A stretch of DNA of 5,022 bases from SAR202 cluster bacterium. Its GTDB lineage: Bacteria > Chloroflexota > Dehalococcoidia > SAR202 > GCA-002694895. Shown here piece by piece: positions 4,693 through 5,022 of the stretch. Position numbers and translations under genes: made by a program. The DNA is taken from positions 1 through 5,022 of the forward strand of contig VFGQ01000047.1 of the NCBI GenBank assembly GCA_009391605.1, given 5' to 3'. How positions within the stretch are numbered: position 1 is the stretch's first letter; the number at the start of each line of letters is the position of its first letter. The notes under the pieces were generated by a model. It worked only from the letters and a program-made list of their open reading frames with translations. It did not search any database and was not told the DNA's origin.

Positions 4693-5022
4693 TTATTCAT
4701 TTATAACTGGATTACTTAAAATACCTATTCCTTCAATTTCTACTTCTACTGTGTCACCTGAAAACATATCTTTTGGTCTGCCAGGTGTGCCTGTCATAAT
4801 TACATCTCCCGGATTTAATGTTATCAGGCTGGATACAAATTCAATAATTCTAGGTACTCCATATAATAAATCTGAAATGTTCTGATTTTGTACTACTTCA
4901 TCATTAATTCTGCATTGGATTTGTGCTTCTCCAGGGTCAAAATCTGTTTCTACCCATGGACCTAAAACTGTAAAAGTATCACATGATTTTGCTCTCCACC
5001 ATTGTAAATCGTTTTGTTGCCA
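4693..5022 (-). CDS. Fumarylacetoacetate hydrolase family protein, C-terminal part only
   Basis: The last 109 residues and TAA stop of an FAH-fold enzyme; the start lies beyond the right edge. The family hydrolyses or isomerises acylpyruvates and related 2-oxo/enol acids (fumarylpyruvate hydrolase, 2-hydroxyhepta-2,4-diene-1,7-dioate isomerase, oxaloacetate tautomerase/decarboxylase) with a divalent metal. Visible landmarks, numbered from the window edge, are WWRAKSCDTFTVLGPWVET (8-26), equivalent to the family's 'R.K..D.F.P.GP...T', then INDEVVQNQNISDLLYG (39-55) and ITLNPGDVIMTGTPGRP (67-83), where GDVI-TGTP is the diagnostic loop. The end, GDTVEVEIEGIGILSNPV, is also typical. The GTP is followed by GRP and not the more common GV. 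The metal-binding acidic residues would be off the window. It converges on ccdA with seven bases between stops. Its substrate cannot be told from this part. Confidence 0.9.
   Translation of the reverse strand, partial: WQQNDLQWWRAKSCDTFTVLGPWVETDFDPGEAQIQCRINDEVVQNQNISDLLYGVPRIIEFVSSLITLNPGDVIMTGTPGRPKDMFSGDTVEVEIEGIGILSNPVINE

Overview
This is an AT-rich bacterial window with short intergenic gaps. It has six genes: four on the minus strand (two of them cut by the window edges) and a lone gene plus a gene pair on the plus strand. The best taxonomic clue is ribosomal protein S12 at the left edge. It carries the N-terminal insertion seen in Gram-positive and Chloroflexota-type S12 (about 138 residues in Bacillus subtilis, against 124 in E. 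coli). Together with the mix of an RraA-type aldolase, a TPP enzyme and a fumarylacetoacetate-hydrolase-fold protein, this makes me favour a low-GC marine Chloroflexota (Dehalococcoidia/SAR202-like). That assignment is an inference, not proven by the sequence.

Layout. Positions 1-509 (minus) hold rpsL, the expected first gene of the str operon. Its frame does not stop where S12 normally ends. It runs on through eight perfect hexanucleotide repeats encoding a Ser-Pro tail and leaves the window still open. Positions 510-716 are a divergent regulatory region with a near-consensus sigma-70 promoter for rpsL, a short leader hairpin, and an AT-rich dyad plus direct repeat. Positions 717-1148 (plus) encode a GNAT N-acetyltransferase of the ElaA/YjcF kind. 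It converges on a minus-strand two-gene operon (3594 down to 1157): an RraA/HMG-CHA-aldolase family protein followed by a decarboxylase/acetolactate-synthase-like TPP enzyme, each with a good Shine-Dalgarno site. Diverging from that operon across 63 bp is a plus-strand pair: a 94-residue two-helix membrane protein and a CcdA-type thiol-disulfide membrane transporter. The right edge (4693-5022, minus) is the C-terminal part of an FAH-family hydrolase/isomerase that converges on ccdA.

How the genes may work together. The RraA-type protein (retro-aldol cleavage or decarboxylation of 2-oxo acids) and the TPP enzyme (2-oxo-acid chemistry) are almost certainly co-transcribed and could act in sequence on an unknown oxo-acid. 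The FAH-family gene fits the same kind of catabolism but is separated by the ccdA pair. The small membrane protein and CcdA are probably co-translated and may share a role in moving reducing power across the membrane.

The most noteworthy points are the repeat-encoded S12 tail, a plus-strand promoter placed so that the small membrane protein gene should be leaderless, the operator-like repeats between rpsL and the acetyltransferase gene, and the unusual N-terminal loop of the TPP enzyme. No RNA genes, insertion sequences, CRISPR arrays or phage genes are visible.
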